This document shows positions 10,443 to 19,445 of a stretch of 64,000 bases of DNA, piece after piece; positions within the stretch are counted from its first letter, which is position 1; each line of letters begins with the position of its first letter. The stretch spans positions 1 to 64,000 of the forward strand of contig NZ_CABFVS010000024.1 in the NCBI RefSeq assembly GCF_902150025.1. The letters run 5' to 3'. The DNA comes from Bartonella massiliensis (GTDB lineage Bacteria > Pseudomonadota > Alphaproteobacteria > Rhizobiales > Rhizobiaceae). The notes beneath the pieces were generated by a model, which saw nothing but the letters and a program-made list of their open reading frames with translations, was not told where the DNA came from and ran no database searches. The translations under genes were made by a program, and so were the position numbers.

Positions 10443-12219
10443 GATTAAGCAATTTAAGATTTATAGTGTTAGCAAGTCTACTGCTCTAGTGGTTGCTATT
10501 TTACCACTTTTTTTGTCGGAAAAATTGCATTTGTCGCAAGCGGATATTGTTTTAATAGGTAGTTATTTTTTATTGCTTCCTTTGATCTTAGAAGTCCCCT
10601 TGGGTTTATTATCAGATGTTTATGGAAGTAAGCGCGTTATTTATATTGGGCTGTTTTTCTTTCTTTGCGGTTTTTTAGCTCTTTTTATGAATTATGCATA
10701 TTTTGCTTACGCCACTTATTTGTTGTGTATTACATTAGCAGCCGCTTGTTTCTCAGGTGCGGAAGATAGTTTACTCTTTTCTGTAGTACCAAAGCATCGC
10801 ACACTGTTTTCTGTTAAGTCCGAAGTGGCTGCTGTTACCTATAGTGTGACAACGGTACTTATTTTTTTAGGGGGAATACTTTATTATGTGCATCCTGCAT
10901 TGCCTGTGATTTTTCAAGTCCTTTCATTAATTTTTGCTATTTTTATGTTTTCAAAACTGACGAAGGGATTAGATAGTTTTCATATCAACGCTCATCCGAG
11001 TATTTTCACAGTTATGTGCGCCAGCCGTAAAGAAGTCAAAAATCCTTATCGCTTCACTCTTATTTTTTTAAGTGCAGTTTCAGCTTTTGCTATTTTGGTT
11101 AATAATCGAACTGTTTCTATCGCATTTTCTGATTTTTTGCCATTTCAACCTGCTATTTTGGTTTCAATTATTTTTATCATTGGGAATTTTTTTTCAGCAA
11201 GTTCCAATATATTGTTTCAGAAGTATTTTTCAAAGTTTCAAAATCCTATTTTTCCCGTCTTAATGATTGGTTGTATGGTAACGATTGCTTTTTTTCTCAT
11301 GTCATTTCAAATCATTGTGGCTCTTATATTAGGATTTTTACTGCTATGTGTTTTTAAATCTGCTTATCGATCTTATCTGTCGTCTCTTCTTATAAATTCA
11401 CTGATTGATCCCAAAGCTATCGCGACTGTTTTATCATTTACAGCCATTATTACAGCTGTTGTATCCTTTGCATTCAGTTTTTTATACGGTCATATTTTTT
11501 CAACATTCTGGCAAGCTAATTTGTGGTTGGCAGTGGTTATGGCTGTGATTTTTGGGGTGTCTGCTTTAATTATTTTTGTCAGAAAACAAGAAATCATTTG
11601 GTTACAGCCTGAAAATGCACAATCGTCAAAACAACATTTCTTGAAACGCAAGCATCAAGAGTTTTGCTATGGGCAAATTTATCCGGAAGCATCGTGCATT
11701 AATGAAAACATCAAGGATGGCTCTTTTCGACAAAGTCTCTATCCTGCACCAAATTTGATAACACTTTGCGATGAAGTAGTCGAATGGGAGTTTATCCGGG
11801 GTACTGTATTGAGCCAAATGGATTTGCTACATCAAAAGGCGATTATTGATCAAATCAATAAGATCTTTCAAGATCGATTAAGCAAGAATATAATCTTATC
11901 ACATGGAGATTTACATCCTGATAATATCATTGTTACTCCTGATAATTCTTTTATGGTAGTGGATTGGGATTTATGTCAAGACGCCAGTCCGGAATTGGAT
12001 ATCTTAACATTTTTCACCAGTCCAAGATTATCTCTCAATTTAGAAGAACGGATAGACTATATTTCTCATTTGCTGTCTATATCAAAGGATGAAGCTTTAC
12101 CAATGATAAAAGCGTTTGTAGCTAAAAAAATTTCTGATCTTTGTTTATACCAAAATATTTTCATGAAACAATTAGTATTGGATTATATGAACTTGAATGA
12201 GAAATTTCATGGGCGATAA
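10435..12219 (+). CDS. MFS transporter fused to an APH-type phosphotransferase domain
   Basis: Intact, 594 residues from the GTG at 10435. That start has Shine-Dalgarno gggaagg six bases upstream and overlaps the stop of the radical SAM gene. An upstream GTG at 10420 is possible. Residues 1 to about 390 are a 12-helix major facilitator domain, with the loop-2/3 signature GLLSDVYGSKRV near residue 60. After a basic linker (KQHFLKRKHQ), the C-terminal roughly 190 residues match the catalytic half of aminoglycoside/choline-kinase-like enzymes: HGDLHPDN at residues 490-497 (catalytic Asp and Asn) and VVDWD at 508-512 (metal-binding Asp). The usual N-lobe nucleotide-binding part is short or missing. 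Transport plus phosphorylation of one compound, such as self-protection or export of the cassette product, is inference. Confidence 0.85.
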   Translation: MDKIKQFKIYSVSKSTALVVAILPLFLSEKLHLSQADIVLIGSYFLLLPLILEVPLGLLSDVYGSKRVIYIGLFFFLCGFLALFMNYAYFAYATYLLCITLAAACFSGAEDSLLFSVVPKHRTLFSVKSEVAAVTYSVTTVLIFLGGILYYVHPALPVIFQVLSLIFAIFMFSKLTKGLDSFHINAHPSIFTVMCASRKEVKNPYRFTLIFLSAVSAFAILVNNRTVSIAFSDFLPFQPAILVSIIFIIGNFFSASSNILFQKYFSKFQNPIFPVLMIGCMVTIAFFLMSFQIIVALILGFLLLCVFKSAYRSYLSSLLINSLIDPKAIATVLSFTAIITAVVSFAFSFLYGHIFSTFWQANLWLAVVMAVIFGVSALIIFVRKQEIIWLQPENAQSSKQHFLKRKHQEFCYGQIYPEASCINENIKDGSFRQSLYPAPNLITLCDEVVEWEFIRGTVLSQMDLLHQKAIIDQINKIFQDRLSKNIILSHGDLHPDNIIVTPDNSFMVVDWDLCQDASPELDILTFFTSPRLSLNLEERIDYISHLLSISKDEALPMIKAFVAKKISDLCLYQNIFMKQLVLDYMNLNEKFHGR

Positions 12220-12742
12220 TATTGTAATTTGTAATGAAAATTGCAGTGCGGGCTGCAATCATTGTCCGTATTCGATGGAATGTATGGTGAGAGATGACGC
12301 GTTGCCTGAATCTTTATATACAATAAATGACATAAAATCTGATTTTATTATTCTTTCTGGTGGAGAGCCTTTTGAGCTCGATAATGATTTACTTCATAAA
12401 TATACTTGTATGTGTCTCATTTGTAAAAAATATTTTCGGATTGCAACAGGGGGGCACATCTATATTCAACCATATTTGAAGCTATTAAAGAGTAATCCGT
12501 TCTTTTTAGGGATACAAATAGGCACAGATGTTATTTCAGAGATAGGAAATCTAGACAGTAAAAAATATAAACAAAAGTGGGTGCGTAACATAGAATGTAT
12601 GAAAAAAGATAGCGTACCATATAGTGTGACGATTACTTTATCGGAGAGATTTGATTTGGCAGAAGTGCTAGCTCTAATATGTATCGCTACTCCCGAGTTC
12701 ATTTCAGTTAAATATGATACGGGATTTTTTTTCTGGCTGTGA
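12209..12742 (+). CDS. Short second radical SAM protein, probably frameshifted near its end
   Basis: The start at 12209 overlaps the last 11 bases of the MFS-kinase gene; an in-frame ATG also exists at 12197. The cluster motif CSAGCNHC supplies the radical SAM cysteines at residues 12, 16 and 19. ILSGGEPFEL follows as the SAM-binding GGEP motif, and IATGGHIYI and GIQIGTDV look like later barrel strands. The open frame ends right after a T8 run (12725-12732). Removing one T continues it as FSGCEIKYGYTHQSLHQ to a TAA at 12780-12782, exactly where integrase-derived sequence begins. The product is therefore about 180-190 residues, a minimal radical SAM core, and may be 3'-truncated by the integrase fragment. 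No PqqD or SPASM part is present. Confidence 0.75.
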   Translation: MGDNIVICNENCSAGCNHCPYSMECMVRDDALPESLYTINDIKSDFIILSGGEPFELDNDLLHKYTCMCLICKKYFRIATGGHIYIQPYLKLLKSNPFFLGIQIGTDVISEIGNLDSKKYKQKWVRNIECMKKDSVPYSVTITLSERFDLAEVLALICIATPEFISVKYDTGFFFWL

Positions 12743-12773
12743 GATAAAATATGGATATACGCATCAGAGTTTA

Positions 12774-12857
12774 CACCAATAAATAGGAACCATCACACTA
12801 TTTGCCAGTCCGCAATGTTGCGACAGATCTTGCATTAAGACGGTTCATAAGAGCCAT
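12774..12857 (-). pseudogene. 5' fragment of a phage integrase (tyrosine recombinase)
   Basis: The minus strand from ATG 12857-12855 reads MALMNRLNARSVATLRTGK, then an in-frame TAG, then CDGSYLLV. The same N-terminus, in diverged form, opens the integrase pseudogenes at 33346 (minus) and 43697 (plus). Only about 28 codons remain; the catalytic domain is gone. It points at the 3' end of the second radical SAM gene, so it marks one edge of the cassette. Confidence 0.75.
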
Positions 12858-13040
12858 TTTTAGTCCTTTCTTATACAAATTTGATCCACACATTCGTCCC
12901 GCTTTTGACGAGCAAGGGAATGATTTTGATTGATTCAAGATAGATAAGTTTGAAATGAGAGAATCTTACGTTATTCGAAGGTCTAATTCAATATGTAAAA
13001 CAGTAAATTATTATTCTAAATCAATACCTTATCAAGTTCA
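12858..13040 (-). repeat. Dispersed integrase-upstream repeat, copy A
   Basis: The sequence upstream of the integrase fragment is closely similar to 33347-33525, and the reverse complement of 43557-43696 matches its inner part. Shared blocks include cttatacaaatttgatccac, gattgattcaa and taaatcaatacctt. It presumably carries the promoter and perhaps the attachment region of the integrating element. Its outer end lies about 30 bases from the ndvA stop codon. Confidence 0.8.
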
Positions 13041-13073
13041 TTTGAGGAAGGGGCTTTGTGAAGCGTATCATTT

Positions 13074-14861
13074 TTATGACGCTATGGCTTCATGTAAGGG
13101 GATGACGTTTTCATTTTCTCCCTCTCTTTCTGGTGGTTGTATGGTTAAAGCACTTGCTTTTAAAAATTTAGAAAAACGGCCTCCTTTATCGATCAATTCT
13201 TGAAAGCTTCCTTTTTCAATTAAGTGACCATGTTCCAGAAAGAGTACCATATCAGCATTGCATACTGTTGAGAGGCGATGTGCTATAATGAAAGTAGTGC
13301 GGTTATGGCTTATGCAATCGAGAGCCTCTTTGACACGTGCTTCAGTTTCAACATCAAGAGCGCTTGTTGCTTCATCGAGAATGAGAATAGGGGCATTTTT
13401 TAAAACAGCACGTGCAATTGCTAGTCGCTGTTTTTCTCCCCCTGATAATTGGGATCCTCGTTCGCCTACCATGGTGTTATAACAATCAGCTTTTTTTAGA
13501 ATAAAATCGTGAGCTTCTGCTATTTTTGCTGCCTCATAAAGTTCTTCGTTTGTTGCATTTGCTTTTCCTATTGAGATATTGTCATGAATACTGCGGTTGA
13601 AAAGACCCGCATCTTGAAACACTGTCGCTAGAGATTTTCGTAAAGATTCACGATTGATCGAGCGTATATTTATTCCATCAATGGAGATATGCCCAAAGCT
13701 AGGATCATAGACGCGCTGCAGCAGATTGATTAATGTTGTTTTTCCAGCTCCTGTTGGTCCTACAATCGCAACAGTTTGTCCTGCTTCAACCTCAAAGGAA
13801 ATATCAAAAATACCTTGAGAAGAATTTGGGAATTTATAGGTAACGTGATGAAATTGTATAGCACCCTTAACATTTTGGAGAGAAGGAAGATTTTGTGGTT
13901 CGTTATTATGAAAGGTTGAGTCTTCCATTTCAAAAAAATCTTGCAGTTTTGCTTGTGAGGATATCGCACAATTAATAAAATTGCTCATTTGATCTAGACG
14001 GCTAATCATGAGTTGTGCAAACCCAACAAAAGCAACGACTTCACCTACTCTTAATTGACCTCTTGCAACAAAAAAAGCTCCAAGGAGAAGAACACAAACG
14101 ATTGAAACTGTTGAAGCCATTCGGTTTAAGCCACTGGCAAGCGCCCACCAATTGAGAACAGGATTTTGTGCTTTAAGAAGGTCATTTGTATGCTGATGCA
14201 GTATAGAAGTTTCTTCTTTTATTCGGTTATAACTTTGTACAATGGAAACATTAGAGATTGAATCACTGACATGTTTAAAAAGATTATGATGGTAACATTC
14301 TACAGCGGCTTGTCCGTCTTTTGTTTTTCGCATCACTAAACGGGCAATTAATCCATAGATGATGGCAAGCACAACCAAGACTGTTGAAAGACGCCAATTC
14401 ATGCTAAAGGCTGTGGGGATGAGAACCAATAAGGCGACAAGCGTTGAAAGGTGTTGGCGCATAAAATCAAGCCATATGCTTGACATGGCGTCTATCGCGC
14501 GCAAAAGTGTATGGAGCGCGTTAGAAGTTCCACGTTGTTGATGCCACATTAAAGGCATGGCAATGATACGTTCAAAAGATTCTGTTAAAACCGTTAAACG
14601 ACGTCTATGGGCTAAGCGGTCTGCACCACGAGCCACAAGGACATAAGCGATAATATGGGAAAGACCAAAACAAACCCAAATGGCAAGGGTAGGGATGATC
14701 CCTGATTTTTCTGTAATGGAATCAATAACGAGTCCAAATAAAATAGGTTCTGCAATGGTGATAATCGCTAACATAACATTAGCGGTACAGATTAAAAGAG
14801 ATGCCTTTTTTTCTCTGTTTAGGTAAGTGAGAACACGTGCATAAGTTTTGAATAAGGACAC
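13074..14861 (-). CDS. ndvA: Cyclic beta-1,2-glucan exporter NdvA (ABC transporter)
   Basis: A 595-residue fused ABC exporter. The N-terminal roughly 300 residues are a six-helix membrane domain with the NdvA/ChvA-like segment ARGADRLAHRRRL. The ATPase domain has Walker A GPTGAGKTT, signature LSGGEKQR, Walker B LILDEATSALD and the switch His in IIAHRLSTV. The family exports cyclic beta-(1,2)-glucan to the periplasm, where it aids osmoadaptation and host interaction. The start is GTG at 14861 with a ggag about nine bases upstream. It converges with the accessory cassette at 9.2-12.9 kb and is transcribed away from the pseudouridine synthase gene. A general lipid/glucan exporter is the alternative, but length and sequence character fit NdvA well. 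Confidence 0.9.
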   Translation of the reverse strand: MSLFKTYARVLTYLNREKKASLLICTANVMLAIITIAEPILFGLVIDSITEKSGIIPTLAIWVCFGLSHIIAYVLVARGADRLAHRRRLTVLTESFERIIAMPLMWHQQRGTSNALHTLLRAIDAMSSIWLDFMRQHLSTLVALLVLIPTAFSMNWRLSTVLVVLAIIYGLIARLVMRKTKDGQAAVECYHHNLFKHVSDSISNVSIVQSYNRIKEETSILHQHTNDLLKAQNPVLNWWALASGLNRMASTVSIVCVLLLGAFFVARGQLRVGEVVAFVGFAQLMISRLDQMSNFINCAISSQAKLQDFFEMEDSTFHNNEPQNLPSLQNVKGAIQFHHVTYKFPNSSQGIFDISFEVEAGQTVAIVGPTGAGKTTLINLLQRVYDPSFGHISIDGINIRSINRESLRKSLATVFQDAGLFNRSIHDNISIGKANATNEELYEAAKIAEAHDFILKKADCYNTMVGERGSQLSGGEKQRLAIARAVLKNAPILILDEATSALDVETEARVKEALDCISHNRTTFIIAHRLSTVCNADMVLFLEHGHLIEKGSFQELIDKGGRFSKFLKASALTIQPPEREGENENVIPLHEAIAS

Positions 14862-15066
14862 TATTAAAAATCTCCATTCGCGTTTAAGCGTAGAAGTTGT
14901 TGTTTTTTATAACTTCAATTTCTAGCTAATAAAATTTGAACGTTAAGAAAAGGCAATTTTGGAGACTCATTGTAATATGATGTGATAAAGCCAACGAGAA
15001 TATGAATTTTTATGTTTATCAAGGTGCAAAAATAGATCAATAAAATTATCAGGTAAGGGAACTTTC

Positions 15067-16050
15067 ATGGCAGGTGTAGAAATAAAAAAAGTTGACGTAG
15101 ACGAAAATGGGATGCGTTTAGACCGTTGGTTTAAAGCGCATTATCCAGGGCTTGGGTTTGGAGCTTTGCAAAAATTATTGCGTTCTGGTCAGATACGGGT
15201 TGATGGTGGACGTGTTAAAGCTGATAGGCGCCTTTGTATAGGGCAGTCTGTTCGTGTTCCACCTCTTCCTCTTGATGATACGATAAGTCTTCCAATAACG
15301 GATAAAACACTTCGTGGGCAGGATGATGAAGCTGTTTTGAAAAAAATGCTGCTGTATGAAGATCCAAAGATCTTTGTTTTTAATAAACCAGCAGGTCTTG
15401 CTGTACAAGGAGGCTCTGGTTTAACACGTCATATAGACAGTATGCTTGAAGTATGGCGCAATAAAAAAGGTGAAAAGCCGCGTTTAGTTCATCGTCTTGA
15501 TCGTGAGACGTCCGGTGTACTTATTGTTGCACGGTCAAGAGGAGCGGCGCAGGCTTTAACAGCGGCTTTCAGAACAAGGGAAACAAAAAAGACTTATTGG
15601 GCGTTGGTTCGGGGCGTTCCTAAAAAAAAGCAGGACAAAATTTCAACGTGGTTGGTTAAGGATATAACGGCACAAGGTGATAAAATGCGTGTTTGTGAAC
15701 ATGGCGAACCGGATTCACAGCATGCGGTTTCCTACTATCGCGTTTTAGATGCGCGAGGGCGGGCTCTTTCGTGGCTTGAAATGGAACCTTATACGGGGAG
15801 AACACATCAGCTTCGTGTGCATGCTGCCCATATGGATCATCCTATCATTGGCGATTCAAAGTATTTTTTTTCTGATAGTAATTGGACATTACCAGGAGGA
15901 ATTCAAAACCGTCTTCATCTTCATGCACGTCGTATTCGTATTCCTCATCCCTCAGGAGGCATATTGGATATCGTTGCTCCTTTACCACCTCATATGGTCC
16001 AAAGTTTTAATCTTTTGTCTTTTAGTGAGCGTGATGCTGAAATAGAATGA
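15067..16050 (+). CDS. rluC: RluC-family 23S rRNA pseudouridine synthase
   Basis: 327 residues. It has an N-terminal S4 RNA-binding domain (residues about 14-60, LDRWFKAHYPGLGFGALQKL) followed by the RluA-type catalytic domain with the motif HRLDRETSG, whose Asp is the nucleophile. Further conserved blocks are KTYWALVRG and GRTHQLRVHAAHMDHPIIGD. The S4 plus RluA order is that of RluC/RluD, which convert specific uridines of 23S rRNA to pseudouridine. RluC (positions 955/2504/2580 in E. coli) is favoured over RluD, but the exact target cannot be told from sequence alone. Shine-Dalgarno aggtaaggga lies upstream. It is divergent from ndvA. Confidence 0.88.
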   Translation: MAGVEIKKVDVDENGMRLDRWFKAHYPGLGFGALQKLLRSGQIRVDGGRVKADRRLCIGQSVRVPPLPLDDTISLPITDKTLRGQDDEAVLKKMLLYEDPKIFVFNKPAGLAVQGGSGLTRHIDSMLEVWRNKKGEKPRLVHRLDRETSGVLIVARSRGAAQALTAAFRTRETKKTYWALVRGVPKKKQDKISTWLVKDITAQGDKMRVCEHGEPDSQHAVSYYRVLDARGRALSWLEMEPYTGRTHQLRVHAAHMDHPIIGDSKYFFSDSNWTLPGGIQNRLHLHARRIRIPHPSGGILDIVAPLPPHMVQSFNLLSFSERDAEIE

Positions 16051-16856
16051 AAAAACTTCATTTGTTCTTTTTTATTGATATCAATTTTGTCTATAAATTT
16101 GATTGAGAGAGATAGGGCATGATTTGAAGAGAATTTTAGTAATCGCTATGAGAAAATGATGGTTTTGAGCGATAAATTTTTAAATATCATAAATTTTCTT
16201 TCTACAGTTCTTTATTCATATGATTGTATTGTTATTTTTAGTATAGGGCGTATTTTTTTATAATTTTGGCTTATGAAGCTGCTCCTTTGAATTATTTACA
16301 AGGGGGGCATATATTGGGGAGGTGTATCTGTTGAGAGAGATGAATGAGATAAAATCTGAAGAATATTTACTGAAAAGTAATGGCAGTTTTTGATTGTTTT
16401 TATGAGGAATAATTGGGGCATTTTACTGGAATGCTCAAGAAAAAACCTTCTTAAAAGAACCTTATTGTCAAAGAGACTTTTTTGTTATTGGCGTGGTTTG
16501 ATCTATTTATTATAGATGTACGGTTTGTCGCTTGGCTTACACAATGAGAACTGATGAAAAAGAGAGCTTATTAGCAAAGTGCTCTTTTCAATGATCAATT
16601 ATTCTTTTGCTTACTGAGTTTATCTGAAAGATTATCTTTTACAAAAGAGGAAACAAGTTTTTCGTATCTTAACGCTTCATTGAAGTGAATTCATCATATT
16701 GAAAAAATATGCCATACTAAAAATTGGAGAAAAAACGTCAGGTGCTTTTAGTGCTTTAAGGATAGCTTAAATACGTTCATTTTCCAGTGAAAAAACAAAT
16801 CTTTAAAGATTATAAAAATATTCCAAGAGGGGATAAGTTGAAATGAGGAGTGATTG
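16051..16856. other. Intergenic region, nothing recognised
   Basis: About 800 bp, AT-rich, without an open frame that resembles a protein. It should contain the promoter of the ABC-2 operon that follows. Confidence 0.4.
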
Positions 16857-17874
16857 ATGGGATCATTGTTGATTGACGTTAATAACGTCTCAAAAACATA
16901 CCGCAGCATAAACAGTGCCACTGGTTTTACCAACAAAGTTGTTTCTCTTTTTAGGCCTACTTATTCAAATTATCAGGTACTGAAAGAGATCAGTTTTACT
17001 CTCTTTTCAGGGAAAGCACTTGCAATCGTTGGTTCCAACGGAGCGGGTAAATCAACATTGATTAAAATACTTTCTGGCATACAAGCTGCTGATGAGGGTG
17101 ATGTTACAGTCCTAGGTTTTCATCCTTATAAAGCCAAAAAAATTTGTTTAAGTCTCTCAGTGTTGTCTTTGGTCATAAAAATTGCTTATGGTGGGATTTA
17201 TCTTTACGCTACAGTCTGGATATGGCTCGTCCTTTATATGATCTTGAAGCGCGCTCTTTTAACCGCGATCTTAAAGAAATTGCCGAGCTCTTGAACATTG
17301 AGCATATCATGGATAAGCCTGTGCGTATGTTAAGCCTTGGTGAGAGAGTAAAAAGCGAATTAGCATTTAATTTGTCTTTTAGACCTCAATTATTGTTTCT
17401 TGATGAGCCAACGATTGGTCTTGATATTACGTCTAAACATGAAATCAGGGAGCTGCTTAAAAAACTCAAAAAAGAGCAAGGTATGGGATATATCATCACC
17501 AGTCATGATATGGGAGACATTGATGGTTTGTCGATGATATTCTTCTTTTGCATAAAGGAAAAAAGAAGTTTCATGGCGATATTGATACATTGAAAGAGAT
17601 GATCCCCTCAAGTGTGAGAATAACGCTTTTTTGTGAACATTTGCCAACAGCTTCAACGCTTATAAAAGACATTGATGAACTCGCAATAAAATCGTCTACT
17701 TCTTTAAAAGAAAAATACTTTAATGATGAAAAGTGTACATTAGAAATTTCACTGTCGCGTGAAGATGTGCCACGTTTCATAAGAAAAATCGCAACAGAAA
17801 TTAACTGTCCTTTCTCTGTATCTACTCCCTCACTTGAAGAGATTCTCCGTGTTAAATTTAAAGAATTTCTCTAA
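16857..17874 (+). pseudogene. ABC-2 exporter ATPase subunit, two frameshifts
   Basis: The ATP-binding subunit of a three-gene ABC-2 exporter, in three frames. Frame one (start ATG 16857, Shine-Dalgarno gaggag) covers Walker A GSNGAGKST and ends near an A7 run at 17136-17142. One extra A continues it as KSLSVVFGHK and on to the signature MLSLGERVKSELA, Walker B LLFLDEPTIGLD and switch His in ITSHDMGDID. A second +1 shift near 17528-17532 (ggtttgtcg) gives DDILLLHKGKKKFHGDID and the C-terminal domain to TAA 17874. The enzyme would be about 340 residues. It resembles the COG4586 type paired with COG4587/COG3694 permeases. As read it cannot make a full ATPase. Sequencing undercalls in short runs are a real alternative. 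Confidence 0.88.
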
Positions 17875-18673
17875 CCATTGCTTTGCTCTCTTTCTCTTTC
17901 GTAAAAATGGGTTGCTCACAATTCTCAGTGACAGGGCAATGTTTTTTACCGATGTTGTTATGGGGACGCTATCACCTTTTGTCATTCAACTTCTGTTGTG
18001 GAATGCCCTTTTTTCTGATACGAACAACAGCATAAACGGTTTTGGCTTTCATGATATGATGTATTATTATGCCTTTGCCTTAATTTTCTCACGCTTAAAT
18101 AATGGTTATGGCATCATTCAATCCTTCTCTCAGCATGTTAAAGAAGGGAAATTAGAAGTTTATCTCACCAAACCATTTAGTTACATGATGCAAATGCTGT
18201 TTACTTTTTTGGGTGAAAGTGTGCTCTATGTCTTGCCCTTACTGGCTGTTTTTACTGTAAAGCTTAGTTTATCCTTTGAGAATATTTTAGGATTTGTTAT
18301 CGCTTTTCTGTTGCTTTTCCTCATTCTTGTTTTCTCGCAATTGCTGTGTTTTTTCCTCTCCTTTGCCATTGCTTTATTGAGTTTCTGGGTAATTGAATAC
18401 AATATTTTGCTCTCTTTTAGTATTCTCAGTTCAGCACTTTTAGGTGGTACTCTTCTACCCCCATCTTTTTGGCCAACATGGCTCATTCCATTGATGCAGT
18501 TTAATCCTTATCGTTTCACCATATCGGCTCCTGCCGAATTTCTTTCAATGCGTGATGTGAAGGTATTTCAGCAATTTATTTTGGGTAGTGTTTTTTATAT
18601 TTTGTGTCTTTTATTCTTCATTCAGATTGTTTGGAAAAAAGGGATGAAAGCCTATCATGGAGCGGGGGGATGA
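17849..18673 (+). CDS. ABC-2 type exporter permease (COG4587-like)
   Basis: About 275 residues with six predicted membrane helices, a long cytoplasmic HVKEGKLEVYLTKPFS segment and a conserved GTLLPPSFWP loop. These features belong to the uncharacterised ABC-2 permease family usually encoded between the ATPase and a second permease. The start is uncertain: GTG 17849 has gaagag upstream and overlaps the ATPase 3' end, and TTG 17834 is also in frame. The frame is intact even though the ATPase gene is broken. Substrate is unknown. Confidence 0.82.
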   Translation: MLNLKNFSNHCFALFLFRKNGLLTILSDRAMFFTDVVMGTLSPFVIQLLLWNALFSDTNNSINGFGFHDMMYYYAFALIFSRLNNGYGIIQSFSQHVKEGKLEVYLTKPFSYMMQMLFTFLGESVLYVLPLLAVFTVKLSLSFENILGFVIAFLLLFLILVFSQLLCFFLSFAIALLSFWVIEYNILLSFSILSSALLGGTLLPPSFWPTWLIPLMQFNPYRFTISAPAEFLSMRDVKVFQQFILGSVFYILCLLFFIQIVWKKGMKAYHGAGG

Positions 18674-19445
18674 AGTGAAAACAATCCTTTACTTTATCAG
18701 CATGAATATGCGCCGACAAATTGTTTACGGTAAAAATTTCACGGGAGAATTTATTCTTTCTCTATGCTATTATTTTATGCAATTTATCTTTATTGATAAA
18801 ATCTCTCGCTTTTCAGGAAACATTGGAAACTATAGTAGAGATGAAATTCATCTTATTTTTGTTGTCTTCATTTTACTTGGGATATTTTTGAATATTTTTA
18901 CCAGTTCTATTGAAACATTTTTTGAAAAAGTTGCAGAGGGTAAAATTGATGGATATCTGACAAAGCCGGTTTCAGTTTGGCTGTTAATCCTGTTTGGCTG
19001 GTGCAAACCTCTTTATCTGATCAAGCTCTTTATTGTTTATATGAGTGCATATGCATTTGTCTCGCTACCAGATATGTCAGAGATAAAGCTGAAATGGCTT
19101 TTCTTTATTGTTGCAGTCGTTTGTGTTTTTATCGTCAATTTATGTTTTTTCATGATGTTCAACTTTATAACATTCATCACTAGCCGTAAGATGCTCGTTG
19201 CCTATTTTCATGCAATGCTTTACCAACTTTCCTTTATCCCCATAGCAATTTATCCCTTAAATTTTGTGAAATGGCTGTTGTTTTTGCTACCTCTAGTTTT
19301 TTCTTCTTCCTTGCCTGTGTCCCTGTTGCTTGGTAAAAACGAATGGCATATCGGCTATCTTTTATTGAGCGCTTTTCTTTCCATTGCCATGACTTTTATG
19401 GCCTATAAAAAAACAATTCGTAAATTTAACGGATTAGGGGGATGA
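18657..19445 (+). CDS. ABC-2 type exporter permease, second subunit (COG3694-like)
   Basis: 262 residues, six predicted helices. It carries the same type of amphipathic VAEGKIDGYLTKPVSVW segment as the first permease, at the equivalent position (about residue 90), so the two permeases are distant homologues expected to form a heterodimer. It overlaps the upstream permease by 17 bases if ATG 18657 is used. GTG 18675, directly after the upstream stop, is also possible. The protein ends with FNGLGG*. It forms an operon with 16857-18673. Function depends on the frameshifted ATPase or on another ATPase supplied in trans. Confidence 0.82.
   Translation: MERGDEVKTILYFISMNMRRQIVYGKNFTGEFILSLCYYFMQFIFIDKISRFSGNIGNYSRDEIHLIFVVFILLGIFLNIFTSSIETFFEKVAEGKIDGYLTKPVSVWLLILFGWCKPLYLIKLFIVYMSAYAFVSLPDMSEIKLKWLFFIVAVVCVFIVNLCFFMMFNFITFITSRKMLVAYFHAMLYQLSFIPIAIYPLNFVKWLLFLLPLVFSSSLPVSLLLGKNEWHIGYLLLSAFLSIAMTFMAYKKTIRKFNGLGG

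Noticed and set aside
12955-13203. 82-codon plus-strand frame overlapping the ndvA end
   Set aside because: Its first part is the integrase-upstream repeat and its second part is antisense to ndvA.
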